Made by a program: the position numbers and the translations under genes. A stretch of DNA of 64,000 bases from Pseudomonas sp. MN1F (GTDB lineage: Bacteria > Pseudomonadota > Gammaproteobacteria > Pseudomonadales > Pseudomonadaceae). Positions 54,559-63,929 of this stretch are shown piece after piece (within the stretch, counting starts at the first letter, position 1; each line of letters starts with the position of its first letter). The notes under the pieces were generated by a model that saw only the letters and a program-made list of their open reading frames with translations, searched no databases and was not told the DNA's origin. Location of the stretch: NCBI RefSeq assembly GCF_009391885.1, contig NZ_VZII01000009.1, forward strand, positions 124,001-188,000. The letters run 5' to 3'.

Positions 54559-55827
54559 ATGTCAGACCTGAAAACCGCCGCTCTCGAATACCACGCTCAA
54601 CCTCGTCCGGGGAAACTGAGCGTCGAGCTCTCCAAGCCCACCGCCACCGCCCGCGATCTCGCCCTGGCCTACAGCCCAGGTGTTGCAGAACCCGTGCGTG
54701 AAATCGGCCGTGATCCTGAGCTGGCCTACAAATACACCGGCAAGGGCAACCTGGTCGCGGTTATTTCTGATGGCACCGCCATCCTCGGTCTGGGTGACCT
54801 CGGCCCACTGGCCTCCAAGCCAGTGATGGAAGGCAAGGGCGTTCTGTTCAAGCGTTTCGCCGGTATTGACGTGTTCGACATCGAAGTCGAATCGGAAAGC
54901 CCGCAGGCTTTCATCGACACCGTTCGCCGCATCTCGATCACCTTCGGTGGCATCAACCTCGAAGACATCAAGGCCCCAGAGTGCTTCGAAATCGAACGCA
55001 CCCTGATCGAGCAGTGCGACATTCCGGTATTCCACGATGACCAGCACGGCACCGCGATCGTCACCGCAGCCGGCATGATCAACGCCCTGGAAATCGCTGG
55101 CAAGAAGCTGGAAGAAGCCAAGATCGTCTGCCTGGGTGCCGGCGCTGCCGCTATCTCCTGCATGAAGCTGCTGGTCAGCATGGGCGCCAAGGTCGAGAAC
55201 ATCTTCATGATCGACCGCAGCGGCGTGATCCACGCTGGCCGTGACGACCTGAACCAGTACAAGGCCCAGTTCGCCCACGCTACCGACAAGCGCACCCTGG
55301 CTGATGCCCTGGACGGTGCTGACGTGTTCGTAGGCCTGTCCGGCCCGAACCTGCTGAGCCCGGAAGGCCTGAAGTCGATGGCTGCCAACCCGATCGTGTT
55401 CGCCTGCTCGAACCCGGACCCGGAAATCTCCCCGGAGCTGGCTCACGCCACCCGCAACGACGTGATCATGGCTACCGGTCGTTCCGACTACCCGAACCAG
55501 GTCAACAACGTACTGGGCTTCCCGTTCATCTTCCGTGGTGCCCTGGACGTTCGCGCCAAGCGCATCAACGAAGAAATGAAGATCGCCGCCGCCATCGCGC
55601 TGAAAGACCTGGCCAAGCTGCCAGTGCCGAAGGAAGTCTGCGAAGCCTACGGTGTTGAAGGCCTGGAGTTCGGTCGTGAGTACATCATTCCGAAGCCGTT
55701 GGACGCTCGCCTGATCACCGTCGTTTCCGACGCCGTGGCCAAGGCCGCCATCGAATCCGGCGTGGCTACCCTGCCGTATCCGAAGCACTACCCGCTGAAC
55801 AGCGTGGATGAAGTGTTTAACGGCTGA
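54559..55827 (+). CDS. maeB: Malic enzyme, short form (decarboxylating malate dehydrogenase)
   Basis: A 422-residue malic enzyme converting malate to pyruvate and CO2 with reduction of NAD(P). The catalytic region (LALAYSPGVAEPVREIG near 33 and the metal-binding PVFHDDQHGTAIVTAAG near 156) and the cofactor domain (CLGAGAAAISCMKLL near 195) are intact. It lacks the C-terminal phosphotransacetylase-like domain of the 750-residue E. coli MaeB. I chose the second ATG because the GGA is nine bases before it but adjacent to the first. Cofactor preference cannot be read safely. A strong terminator follows. Confidence 0.93.
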   Translation: MSDLKTAALEYHAQPRPGKLSVELSKPTATARDLALAYSPGVAEPVREIGRDPELAYKYTGKGNLVAVISDGTAILGLGDLGPLASKPVMEGKGVLFKRFAGIDVFDIEVESESPQAFIDTVRRISITFGGINLEDIKAPECFEIERTLIEQCDIPVFHDDQHGTAIVTAAGMINALEIAGKKLEEAKIVCLGAGAAAISCMKLLVSMGAKVENIFMIDRSGVIHAGRDDLNQYKAQFAHATDKRTLADALDGADVFVGLSGPNLLSPEGLKSMAANPIVFACSNPDPEISPELAHATRNDVIMATGRSDYPNQVNNVLGFPFIFRGALDVRAKRINEEMKIAAAIALKDLAKLPVPKEVCEAYGVEGLEFGREYIIPKPLDARLITVVSDAVAKAAIESGVATLPYPKHYPLNSVDEVFNG

Positions 55828-55846
55828 TAGTAGCTGCAGCTATACC

Positions 55847-55880
55847 AAAAAGCCCCGGCTCGTGAGAGCCGGGGCTTTTT
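55847..55880. terminator. Terminator between malic enzyme and mrcA
   Basis: A perfect 15-bp stem (AAAAAGCCCCGGCTC / GAGCCGGGGCTTTTT) with a GTGA loop. It works on both strands for the two convergent genes. Confidence 0.93.
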
Positions 55881-55976
55881 GTTTGCCGAGAGCGTATCAG
55901 CGCCTGTGAGGTCGAGCGCCGCGCGGGCGGCGCTCGATTTACGCGCCCGCGCTTAAGCCGAGCCAGGCGCTCTGCT

Positions 55977-58430
55977 TCAGAACAGATCCATCGGCGCTGC
56001 TTCGTCCGCTGGCAGCGGGCTGCCCGGCGCTGTGCCATTGCCCAGCTCATCCACCGACGGCGGTGAATCCTCGGCCTTGAACAGCTCGAAGTAGGCATCT
56101 GGCGTGCTTGGCGAAGCTGCACGGCCGCTGACCGGGTCGACCCGCAGGCTGAGGATGCCTTCCGGTTCCGCCGGTGCATGGCTCGGCTTGTCCTTCAGAG
56201 CCGCACCCATGAAACTCATCCAGATCGGCAGGGCCGCTGTACCGCCGTACTCACGGCGGCCGAGCGTTTCCGGCTGGTCGAAGCCAACCCATACGGTGGT
56301 CACGTAATCGGCGTTGTAGCCGGAGAACCAGGCGTCCTTGGATTCGTTGGTGGTCCCCGTCTTGCCGGCCAGATCGGTGCGGCCCAGGGCCAATGCCCGG
56401 CGGCCGGTACCGCGCTTGATCACGTCCTGCAGCATGCTGGTCAGGATGTAGGTGGTGCGGCCATCGACGATCTGCTCGGCGACAGCTGGCGTCTGCGGTG
56501 GTGGGGCAATCTGGCCCAGGGCGGACGGAGCCTCGCCAGGCATGGCGGCAGTGCTGATCGGCTGTTCCGGTGCCGCAAGGCCGGCATGGTCTTCGGCACC
56601 TTGCGGTACACGCGCAGGGTTTGCGGTGAACAGGGTCTCGCCGCTGCGGCTCTCGATGCGCTCGATCAGGTACGGATTGATCTTGTAGCCGCCGTTGGCA
56701 AAGGTGCTCCAGCCAGTGGCGATCTCCATCGGCGTCAGGGTAGCAGTGCCCAGCGCCAGCGAAAGGTTGCGCGGCAGGTCCTGTTTGTTGAAGCCGAACT
56801 TGGCGATGTAGTCGATGGTACGGTCTACGCCCATGGCCTGCAGCAGGCGGATCGACACCAGGTTGCGAGACTTGTACAAGGCTTCGCGCAGGCGGATCGG
56901 GCCGAGGAAGGTGTTGGTGTCGTTCTTGGGTCGCCATTCCTTGTCCAGGTACTGGTCGACGAACACGATCGGCGCATCGTTGACCAGGCTGGAGGCGGTG
57001 TAGCCGCTGTCCAGTGCCGCGCTATAGATGAACGGCTTGAAGCTGGAGCCTGGCTGGCGCTTGGCCTGCATGGCGCGGTTGTAGTTGCTCTGTTCGAACG
57101 AGAAACCGCCGACCAGGGCGCGGATTGCGCCGTTTTGCGGGTCGAGGGATACCAGCGCACTCTGTGCACCGGGCACCTGGCTGAACTTGAGCTTGCCGTC
57201 ATTCAGGCGCTGCAGGCGTACCAGGTCACCCACCTGGGCAACGTCGGCAGGCGATTGCGGTGCACGGCCCTGCGAGTTGCTGTTGATGAACGGGCGCGCC
57301 CACTTCATGGTGTCCCAGGCAACCTCTTCTTCATTGCCGCCGCGAGTCAGCACTTTGATGCCGCTCTTTTCCACGCGCGTGACGATGGCCGGCTCCAGGC
57401 TGCCCAGGGTGCGTTGCTTGCTCAGCTCCTGCTGCCAGGCGACCAGGGTCTTGCCCGGGAAGCGAGCTTCGGGGCCGCGGTAGCCGTGGCGCTCGTCGTA
57501 CTCGGAGAGGCCGTTGAGGATGGCCTTGTTGGCCATTTCCTGCATGTCGCTCGGCACGGTGGTGGTGACACGGAAACCTTCGGTGTAGGCGTCGCTGCCA
57601 TAGCGGCCGACCATTTCGGCGCGGGCCATTTCGGCGACGTAGGGCGCGTTCACTTCTGGGGTCGGTACGTGGTAGCTGGCGTTCAGCGGTTCGGCCAGGG
57701 CGGCCTGATAGCTCGCCTCGTCGATCTTGCCGAGCTTGTACATGCGGCCAAGAATCCAGTCGCGGCGCTCCTTGGCGCGTACCGGGTTGGCCAGCGGGTT
57801 GAAGCGCGACGGCGCCTTGGGCAGGCCGGCGATCATTGCCATCTGCGCCAGGCTCACGTCACGGATCGACTTGCCGTAATACACCTGCGCGGCTGCATCG
57901 ATACCGTAGGCGCGGTTACCCAGGTAGATCTTGTTGACGTACAGCTCAAGGATCTCGTCCTTGGTCAGCTCACGTTCGATCTGCAGGGCCAGGAGAATTT
58001 CGTTGGTCTTGCGCGAGAAGCTGCGCTCGCTGGTGAGGAAGAAGTTCTTCGCCACCTGCATGGTGATGGTGCTGCCGCCGGTCTGGATGTGGCCGGTCTT
58101 CACGAGCTGGGTCGCAGCACGCATCAGGCTGCTTGGGTCGACCCCGTAGTGATTGAGGAAATTGTCGTCCTCGGCTGACAGAAGCGCCTGAATGAACTGT
58201 GGCGGAATTTCCGCGAAGCGGATCGGCGAACGGCGCATTTCGCCGAACTCGGCAATCAGCTTGCCGTCGCTGCTGTACACCCGCAGGGGGATCTGCAACT
58301 GGATGCTTCTGAGCGAATCGACCGATGGCAGGTTGGGGCTAAGATACAGAAACGCACCGCTCACACCGAGTACGAGCGCGCAGATGACTGCGACGAAAGA
58401 CCACCAGAAGAACTTCAGCAGGCGTATCAA
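55977..58430 (-). CDS. mrcA: Penicillin-binding protein 1A (bifunctional peptidoglycan synthase)
   Basis: An 817-residue class A PBP. One N-terminal anchor (about 8-30) precedes a GT51 glycosyltransferase domain with catalytic Glu in LSAEDDNFLNHYGVD (about 89) and RGGSTITMQ-like block (QTGGSTITMQVAKNFFLTSE). The OB-like insert is about 310-420. The transpeptidase domain has SxxK in QPGSSFKPFIYS (about 462), SRN in YKSRNLVS and KTGTT near 709. It is the beta-lactam target ortholog PonA/Mrc. It diverges from the pilM operon, an order conserved from E. coli. Confidence 0.97.
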   Translation of the reverse strand: MIRLLKFFWWSFVAVICALVLGVSGAFLYLSPNLPSVDSLRSIQLQIPLRVYSSDGKLIAEFGEMRRSPIRFAEIPPQFIQALLSAEDDNFLNHYGVDPSSLMRAATQLVKTGHIQTGGSTITMQVAKNFFLTSERSFSRKTNEILLALQIERELTKDEILELYVNKIYLGNRAYGIDAAAQVYYGKSIRDVSLAQMAMIAGLPKAPSRFNPLANPVRAKERRDWILGRMYKLGKIDEASYQAALAEPLNASYHVPTPEVNAPYVAEMARAEMVGRYGSDAYTEGFRVTTTVPSDMQEMANKAILNGLSEYDERHGYRGPEARFPGKTLVAWQQELSKQRTLGSLEPAIVTRVEKSGIKVLTRGGNEEEVAWDTMKWARPFINSNSQGRAPQSPADVAQVGDLVRLQRLNDGKLKFSQVPGAQSALVSLDPQNGAIRALVGGFSFEQSNYNRAMQAKRQPGSSFKPFIYSAALDSGYTASSLVNDAPIVFVDQYLDKEWRPKNDTNTFLGPIRLREALYKSRNLVSIRLLQAMGVDRTIDYIAKFGFNKQDLPRNLSLALGTATLTPMEIATGWSTFANGGYKINPYLIERIESRSGETLFTANPARVPQGAEDHAGLAAPEQPISTAAMPGEAPSALGQIAPPPQTPAVAEQIVDGRTTYILTSMLQDVIKRGTGRRALALGRTDLAGKTGTTNESKDAWFSGYNADYVTTVWVGFDQPETLGRREYGGTAALPIWMSFMGAALKDKPSHAPAEPEGILSLRVDPVSGRAASPSTPDAYFELFKAEDSPPSVDELGNGTAPGSPLPADEAAPMDLF

Positions 58431-58496
58431 GGCTTTTCGGTGTCCAGATTGAGGGGTGAATTGCGCACGGGGCCGGCGGACGAAAAAACGCTGGGC

Positions 58497-58502
58497 ATTA
58501 TA
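58497..58502 (-). promoter_or_regulatory. -10 element of mrcA
   Basis: TATAAT on the minus strand, 67 bases upstream of the mrcA start. The matching -35 region is poor, so this is a partial promoter call. Confidence 0.4.
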
Positions 58503-58606
58503 AGCACTTTTCGCCTCGCCGGGTGACCGGCCAGGCGGCCCGCTGCACCGTCTGGCCGGTCGGGCCTGGCAATGCGGCGGTTCATGGTTGTAACAAGGAA
58601 GTCGCT

Positions 58607-59458
58607 ATGCTTGGACGTTTTGGCAAGGATGCCAGTTCACTGCTGGGGGTGGAAATCACTTCCGACTCCATACGTATTGCACAGCTGCGGCGCCACAGGG
58701 GGCGCTACAAGCAGCTGGCCTGGGCGGTCGAGCCGTTTGCTCCTGGTAACGGCTGGCAGGACCCTGATCGAATTGTCGCTGCCCTGCGCAGCGCTTATCG
58801 GCAATCTGGTTGCCGCGAGCGCCGGGCCGCCGTGGCACTGCCTGCCTCACAAGTGATCTGCAAGCTGTGCCAGCTGCCAGTCAGTCAGACCCCTGGTCAA
58901 ATGGAGGCGCAACTGCTGGGAGAAGCAGACCGCCTGTTTCCCTTTCCCCTTGAAGACCTGGTACTGGATTTTCAGGTGCTGGGTGCCTCGTTGCTGCAAC
59001 CCGGGAGCCTGGATGTCCTGGTCGCGGCCAGCCGTCAGAGTGCATTGCAACCGGTGCAAGCAGCATTCGAAGCCGCAGGGCTGGAGCTGGAAGTCGCGGA
59101 AGTGGACAGCATTGCCTTGCGCCGCCTGATGCCCAACCAAACCAACCGCCCAGCAGCGCTGCTGCGCATCGAGCCGGGCAGCTCGACGTTGCATGGCTGG
59201 CTTGGCGATACGATGCCTTTACGGCAGGAATTGCTCCCGGGCGCGTTACCTGATCTGCCCGGTGACGTATTCGCTGAAGGGGCAGGGCCGGAAGAAGTGC
59301 TTGTCGTCGGCGCTCCGGCTCCCGGGCAAGGCGTGCTTGCTCGACTGACTGAGCGTCTCGGCTTGCCGTGCCGGCCATTGCCGCCTGTGGCGGGTGTGGA
59401 TTGCAGTGATGGTTGCATGGCCTTGGCTTTTGCACTGGCAATGGGCAGCGTGCGCTGA
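58607..59458 (+). CDS. pilM: PilM/HofM-like type IV pilus assembly ATPase-fold protein (short)
   Basis: A 283-residue actin-like protein of the PilM family, shorter than the about 354 residues of P. aeruginosa PilM and close to E. coli HofM. The start FGKDASSLLGVEITSDSIRI has the first phosphate-loop-like segment, and AALRSAYRQSGCRERRAAVAL and PFPLEDLVLDFQVL follow. It would bind the N-terminal tail of PilN (LNLMPWR) on the cytoplasmic side. It is first in a five-function operon and overlaps pilN by one base. AAGGAAG precedes the ATG. Confidence 0.87.
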   Translation: MLGRFGKDASSLLGVEITSDSIRIAQLRRHRGRYKQLAWAVEPFAPGNGWQDPDRIVAALRSAYRQSGCRERRAAVALPASQVICKLCQLPVSQTPGQMEAQLLGEADRLFPFPLEDLVLDFQVLGASLLQPGSLDVLVAASRQSALQPVQAAFEAAGLELEVAEVDSIALRRLMPNQTNRPAALLRIEPGSSTLHGWLGDTMPLRQELLPGALPDLPGDVFAEGAGPEEVLVVGAPAPGQGVLARLTERLGLPCRPLPPVAGVDCSDGCMALAFALAMGSVR

Positions 59459-59994
59459 TGTTGCGTCTGAATCTGATGCCGTGGCGAGAGCGGCAGCGCC
59501 TGGCAGCGCTCCGGCGTTTGCGCCTGATGCTGCTGGGGGCGGCAGTTGTGGCGTTGTTTGCGGTGCTGCTGATCGACCAGCTGGCCCGTCAGCGAGCCCA
59601 CCAGCAAGCCGTTGCCAACGATAGCCAGCAAGCTGCAATCGATGTGCTGGAGGCGCAGAGGACTGAGCATGATCGTGTCAGGCAATCCTATGACGAAGTG
59701 CGCGCGCAGGCTGCGGCCCTGGCTGACTTGCGTGCTGAGCAGGGGCTGGTGACAGCCGTGTTTGCGGATCTGGAGCGGGCGCTGCCGGAGGGCGTACAAC
59801 TGCTCAGGCTCGAACTGCAAGGTTCACGCTTGCGCATGGTCGGTGTGGCCGCCTCCGGGGCAGTCGTGGCGCAGCTGATGCGCGAGCTGGAGCGGTCTGG
59901 AGTGATGCGTGAACTGGAACTCAAAAGCTTGAAGAGCCAGGCGGATGGCGACGAGTTTCTGTTGTTGGCGCGCATATCGGCGTTCTGGTCATGA
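59458..59994 (+). CDS. pilN: PilN/HofN-like pilus alignment protein
   Basis: A 178-residue bitopic protein. The cytoplasmic tail MLRLNLMPWRERQR carries the PilM-binding LNLMPWR motif. One transmembrane helix (about 21-41), a coiled coil (about 45-95) and a ferredoxin-like periplasmic domain (about 100-175) follow. It starts at TGATG, overlapping pilM, and overlaps the next gene by four bases. Confidence 0.88.
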   Translation: MLRLNLMPWRERQRLAALRRLRLMLLGAAVVALFAVLLIDQLARQRAHQQAVANDSQQAAIDVLEAQRTEHDRVRQSYDEVRAQAAALADLRAEQGLVTAVFADLERALPEGVQLLRLELQGSRLRMVGVAASGAVVAQLMRELERSGVMRELELKSLKSQADGDEFLLLARISAFWS

Positions 59995-61007
59995 ATCTGC
60001 TGCAGAAAGGCGCATGGCTGGCACTCATCGAGCGCTCGCGGCTCTTTGGCTGCGCGCTGCCGTTTGCCATAGGCCTCATCCTTGTTGGGCTCGGCTGTCT
60101 GTTTCGCTTGCCGCACTGGTTGCAGCTTCAAGAGGCAGAGCGCGCCCGGCACGTTCGCCTGCTTGAGGCGCATGAAACCAAGGCTGCCGAAGTGTTGGCA
60201 TCGTCGCAAATGCGCGAGGCCCTCGATGACGCACGGCACCTTTTGCAGGATGCCCGCTGGCGCCTTGCTGCCGGGGCCGACATGAGCGATCTGCTTGACC
60301 AGCTGGCGGCCTCGGGCCATGCGCATGGCCTGCACTTCGAGCGGCTCGATGTACTTGATGAGGTAAAGCAGCCCGGCTACTGGCAGACGCCCTTGGACGT
60401 GCAGGTAGTTGGGCGCTATTCGGGGCTGCGGATGTGGTTGGACGACTGGCTTGGCCAGGCTCGTCTGCTGCGTGCCGAGGCTTTGTGGTTGGCACCTGCC
60501 GGTGACAGGCCTGGGTTGTTGCACCTTGGCATGCGCGTGCATGCCTATCAAGCCGACGGGGCGGTGCCTGAGCCTTTGTCCCTGGCCGATTCACCGGCTC
60601 GGGGTGAGGTGCTGCCGGTGGTTCACGATCCGTTTTCCGCCTGGGCAGCGCGTGTCGTCCAGGCTGGGCTTGCCAGCGTCCCGCTGGCTCAGCTGCAGAT
60701 GGTCGGTAGCCTGCAGCGGGGGCAGCAGCGCGAAGCGTTGCTGTCGGCGGCAGGCCGCTTGTATCGCGTGCGCTCCGGTGATCGGCTGGGGCGTGATGGC
60801 GGTGTTGTGGTGGAAGTCGGCGAGCGGCAGCTGGAGGTGCGTGAGCGGCTGTTCATAGGGGGCGTGTGGCGTGAGCGCACGGTAACGCTGGCGCTCAGGA
60901 AGAGCGTGACAATGGAGGCCAGGGACGGTGATGAAATGGCTGTTGAAGTGGGTGGCGGTGGCGTTGATACCCAGCCAGTGGTGCATGGCGGCGTCCTATC
61001 GGGGTGA
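59991..61007 (+). CDS. PilO-PilP fusion protein
   Basis: A 338-residue protein that joins two normally separate components. Residues 1-185 look like PilO: a short tail, one transmembrane helix (about 19-40), a coiled coil (about 45-90) and a ferredoxin-like domain ending MRVHAYQADG. Residues 211-302 look like PilP: VVHDPFSAW, then LAQLQMVGSLQRGQQREALL and LYRVRSGDRLGRDGGVVVEV, the beta-sandwich that contacts secretin. A Pro-rich linker (about 190-210) connects them. The separate lipoprotein PilP is missing, so the fusion would anchor it through the PilO helix. Its last 26 codons overlap the start of pilQ in another frame. Confidence 0.78.
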   Translation: MNLLQKGAWLALIERSRLFGCALPFAIGLILVGLGCLFRLPHWLQLQEAERARHVRLLEAHETKAAEVLASSQMREALDDARHLLQDARWRLAAGADMSDLLDQLAASGHAHGLHFERLDVLDEVKQPGYWQTPLDVQVVGRYSGLRMWLDDWLGQARLLRAEALWLAPAGDRPGLLHLGMRVHAYQADGAVPEPLSLADSPARGEVLPVVHDPFSAWAARVVQAGLASVPLAQLQMVGSLQRGQQREALLSAAGRLYRVRSGDRLGRDGGVVVEVGERQLEVRERLFIGGVWRERTVTLALRKSVTMEARDGDEMAVEVGGGGVDTQPVVHGGVLSG

Positions 61008-62199
61008 GCCCATCTCGCTGAACTTTCAGGATGTCGAGGTGCGCTCGGTGCTTCAGGTGCTGGCTGATTACGCCGGGATCAACCTGGTCGCCAGTGACAC
61101 GGTGCAGGGCAATGTCACCCTGCGGCTGCACCAAGTCCCCTGGGATCAGGCGCTGGAGCTGGTCCTTCGTACTAAAGGGCTGGCGCGGCGCGAGGAGGGG
61201 AATGTGCTGCTGGTAGCGCCAGCCACCGAGTTGGCCGAGCAATCCCTTGGCGCCCGTATCGGGCAAGAGCTGGATGCGCAGCTGCAACCCTTGCGGCGTG
61301 AGTTGCTGCCGATCCATCACGCCAAGGCTTCCGACCTCGCAGAGCTGTTGCTGGCAACCCTGGCGGATGACGGCATTCTGACCGGTCGTGGCAGCCTGAG
61401 CGTCGACGCCCGCACCAACACCTTGGTCGCGCACCAGCCTGCGGACCGCCTTGCCGAGTTGCGCCAGCTGGTCGCTCAGCTGGATGTGCCGGTGCGGCAG
61501 GTAGAAATCGAGGCGCGCATCGTGGAGGCCAATGTCGACTACGAGAAAGGCCTGGGCGTGCGCTGGGGGCGGCAGCTGTATGGTGAAGCGCCGCAACTGG
61601 GCAAGGACCTGTTTGTCGACCTGGGCGTGGAGCGGGGCGGTGCCGGCATCGGCGTAGGCCTGTTGCGTGGCGGTATGCTGCTGGACTTGGAACTCAGCGC
61701 CATGGAGAAGAGCGGCAACGGTGAAATCATCTCCCAGCCCAAGGTGGTCACGGCTGACAAGGAAACCGCCAGGATTCTCAAGGGCACCGAGGTGCCTTAT
61801 CAGGAGACCAGCAAGAGTGGCGCCACCTCGGTCGCCTTTCGCGAAGCCTCGTTGTCGCTGGAGGTCACGCCGCAGATCACTCCGGACGGCAAGGTCATCA
61901 TGACGGTCAAGGTGACCAAGGACGAGCCTGACTTCGTTAATGCCCTGAACGACGTGCCACCGATTCGCAAGAACGAAGTCAATGCCAAGGTCCGAGTGGC
62001 GGATGGTGAAACCATCGTCATCGGGGGTGTCTACTCGACCACGCAAAACAATGTGGTCGACAAGGTGCCATTTTTGGGCGATCTGCCGTATGTTGGGCGG
62101 CTGTTTCGACGCGATGCATTACAAGAGAAAAAATCCGAGCTGCTGGTCTTCCTGACTCCGCGTATCATGAGTGACCAGGCGATTGCTGTGAGTCGTTGA
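60931..62199 (+). CDS. pilQ: PilQ/HofQ-like outer-membrane secretin, short form
   Basis: A 422-residue secretin. A signal peptide is at 1-20 (WCMA before ASYRG). N0 domain: [20 protein letters not shown] (about 27-46). N1 domain: about 125-195. The secretin barrel domain has [16 protein letters not shown] (about 265), [28 protein letters not shown] and [15 protein letters not shown] near the end. The N-terminal AMIN peptidoglycan-binding domains of the about 710-residue P. aeruginosa PilQ are absent; the size equals E. coli HofQ. The start at ATG 60931 gives a 77-base overlap with the PilO-PilP gene. Confidence 0.88.
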   Translation: MKWLLKWVAVALIPSQWCMAASYRGEPISLNFQDVEVRSVLQVLADYAGINLVASDTVQGNVTLRLHQVPWDQALELVLRTKGLARREEGNVLLVAPATELAEQSLGARIGQELDAQLQPLRRELLPIHHAKASDLAELLLATLADDGILTGRGSLSVDARTNTLVAHQPADRLAELRQLVAQLDVPVRQVEIEARIVEANVDYEKGLGVRWGRQLYGEAPQLGKDLFVDLGVERGGAGIGVGLLRGGMLLDLELSAMEKSGNGEIISQPKVVTADKETARILKGTEVPYQETSKSGATSVAFREASLSLEVTPQITPDGKVIMTVKVTKDEPDFVNALNDVPPIRKNEVNAKVRVADGETIVIGGVYSTTQNNVVDKVPFLGDLPYVGRLFRRDALQEKKSELLVFLTPRIMSDQAIAVSR

Positions 62200-62203
62200 T
62201 TCT

Positions 62204-62722
62204 GTGCGAAATTTGATACTTGTAGGGCCCATGGGCGCTGGTAAGAGCACCATCGGGCGCCTGTTGGCCAAAGAGCTGCGCCTGCTGTTCAAAGATTCCG
62301 ACAAGGAAATCGAACTGCGAACCGGCGCCAACATCCCGTGGATCTTCGATAAAGAAGGCGAGCCGGGCTTCCGTGACCGTGAGCAGGCTATGATCGCCGA
62401 GCTTTGCGCGCTCGATGGCGTGGTTGTGGCGACCGGTGGTGGCGCAGTCATGCGCGCGGAAAACCGCCAGGCGCTGCACGAGGGCGGCCGGGTCATCTAC
62501 CTGCACGCCTCGGTGGAGCAGCAGGTCGGGCGCACGGCGCGCGACCGCAACCGCCCGTTGCTGCGCACCGCCAACCCGGAGGCGACGCTGCGCGCCTTGC
62601 TGGAGGCGCGCGACCCGCTTTATCGCGAAATCGCCGACCTGGTGGTGGAAACCGACGAACGGCCGCCGCGCATGGTGGTGCTCGATATTCTCGAGCGCCT
62701 GCAGCAGTTGCCGCCCCGCTAA
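62204..62722 (+). CDS. aroK: Shikimate kinase
   Basis: A 172-residue kinase that phosphorylates shikimate in aromatic amino acid synthesis. The P-loop [15 protein letters not shown] is at 8-22. The shikimate-binding aspartate is in [12 protein letters not shown] (about 31), and the GGGAVMR block near 79 and lid RDRNRPLL near 117 follow. It starts at GTG, four bases after the pilQ stop; the next ATG would remove part of the P-loop strand, so GTG is right. The order secretin-aroK-aroB-damX is that of E. coli. Confidence 0.96.
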   Translation: MRNLILVGPMGAGKSTIGRLLAKELRLLFKDSDKEIELRTGANIPWIFDKEGEPGFRDREQAMIAELCALDGVVVATGGGAVMRAENRQALHEGGRVIYLHASVEQQVGRTARDRNRPLLRTANPEATLRALLEARDPLYREIADLVVETDERPPRMVVLDILERLQQLPPR

Positions 62723-62816
62723 GCCGGGACTATTCTCGGCCAGCGCCGAGGCGAGGTTCAACGTTACCGCGTGGGTCGAACAGCCGGCGCCGCGCCCAAG
62801 TACATTGTGGGGATAC

Positions 62817-63914
62817 ATGCAGACACTTAAGGTCGACCTCGGCGAGCGTAGCTACCCGATCTATATTGGCGAAGGCCTGCTGGACCAGGCCGAACTGCTG
62901 GCGCCGCATATCCGCGGGCGGCAGGTTGCCATCGTTTCCAACGAAACCGTCGCGCCTCTGTATCTCGAACGCCTGAGCAAGACCCTCGGCGCCTACTCGG
63001 TGCTGCCGGTGATCCTGCCAGACGGCGAAGCCCACAAAAATTGGCAAACCCTGCAACTGATCTTCGATGGCCTGCTGACGGCGCGGCATGACCGCCGTAC
63101 TACCGTGGTCGCCCTCGGCGGCGGCGTGATCGGTGACATGGCCGGCTTTGCGGCGGCCTGCTACCAGCGTGGCGTCGACTTCATCCAGGTGCCGACCACC
63201 CTGCTGTCTCAGGTCGACTCCTCGGTGGGTGGCAAGACCGGTATCAACCACCCCTTGGGCAAGAACATGGTCGGTGCCTTCTATCAGCCCAACGCGGTGC
63301 TGATCGATACCACCAGCCTCAAGACCCTGCCCGAACGCGAGCTGTCGGCCGGCCTGGCCGAAGTGATCAAGTACGGCCTGATCTGCGACAAGCCGTTCCT
63401 CGCCTGGCTCGAAGACAATATGCAGGCCCTGCGCGCTCTCGAGCCGGCTGCCCTGACCGAAGCGATCAGCCGCTCGTGCGCCGCCAAGGCTGCCGTGGTC
63501 GGTACCGACGAGCGCGAATCCGGCGTGCGTGCCACGCTGAACCTGGGCCACACCTTCGGCCACGCCATCGAGACGCACATGGGCTACGGCGTGTGGCTGC
63601 ACGGTGAAGCCGTGGCCGCAGGTACGGTGATGGCCCTGGAAATGTCCATGCGCCTGGGCTGGATCGACCAGGCCGAGCGTGATCGGGCAATCCGCCTGTT
63701 GCAGGACGCAGGTTTGCCGGTGGTGCCACCACAGGAAATGACCCCGGCGCATTTCATGGAGCATATGGCGGTCGACAAGAAGGTCCTCGATGGCCGCCTG
63801 CGGCTGGTGCTGCTGCGCCAGCTGGGCGAAGCCGTGATCACTGACGACTATCCGAAAGAGATTCTTCAGGCCACGCTGTCGGCGGATTACCGCGCGATCG
63901 TGGCCCAGCTTTGA
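62817..63914 (+). CDS. aroB: 3-Dehydroquinate synthase
   Basis: A 365-residue NAD- and zinc-dependent enzyme that cyclises DAHP to 3-dehydroquinate. The glycine-rich [18 protein letters not shown] (about 97-114), [20 protein letters not shown] (about 127-146), the metal ligand region [12 protein letters not shown] and the later HGEAVAAG are all intact. The ATG at 62817 follows GGGGAT. It lies 94 bases after aroK in the same direction, with no terminator between. Confidence 0.97.
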   Translation: MQTLKVDLGERSYPIYIGEGLLDQAELLAPHIRGRQVAIVSNETVAPLYLERLSKTLGAYSVLPVILPDGEAHKNWQTLQLIFDGLLTARHDRRTTVVALGGGVIGDMAGFAAACYQRGVDFIQVPTTLLSQVDSSVGGKTGINHPLGKNMVGAFYQPNAVLIDTTSLKTLPERELSAGLAEVIKYGLICDKPFLAWLEDNMQALRALEPAALTEAISRSCAAKAAVVGTDERESGVRATLNLGHTFGHAIETHMGYGVWLHGEAVAAGTVMALEMSMRLGWIDQAERDRAIRLLQDAGLPVVPPQEMTPAHFMEHMAVDKKVLDGRLRLVLLRQLGEAVITDDYPKEILQATLSADYRAIVAQL

Positions 63915-63929
63915 GGTTGTGACAGCGTA

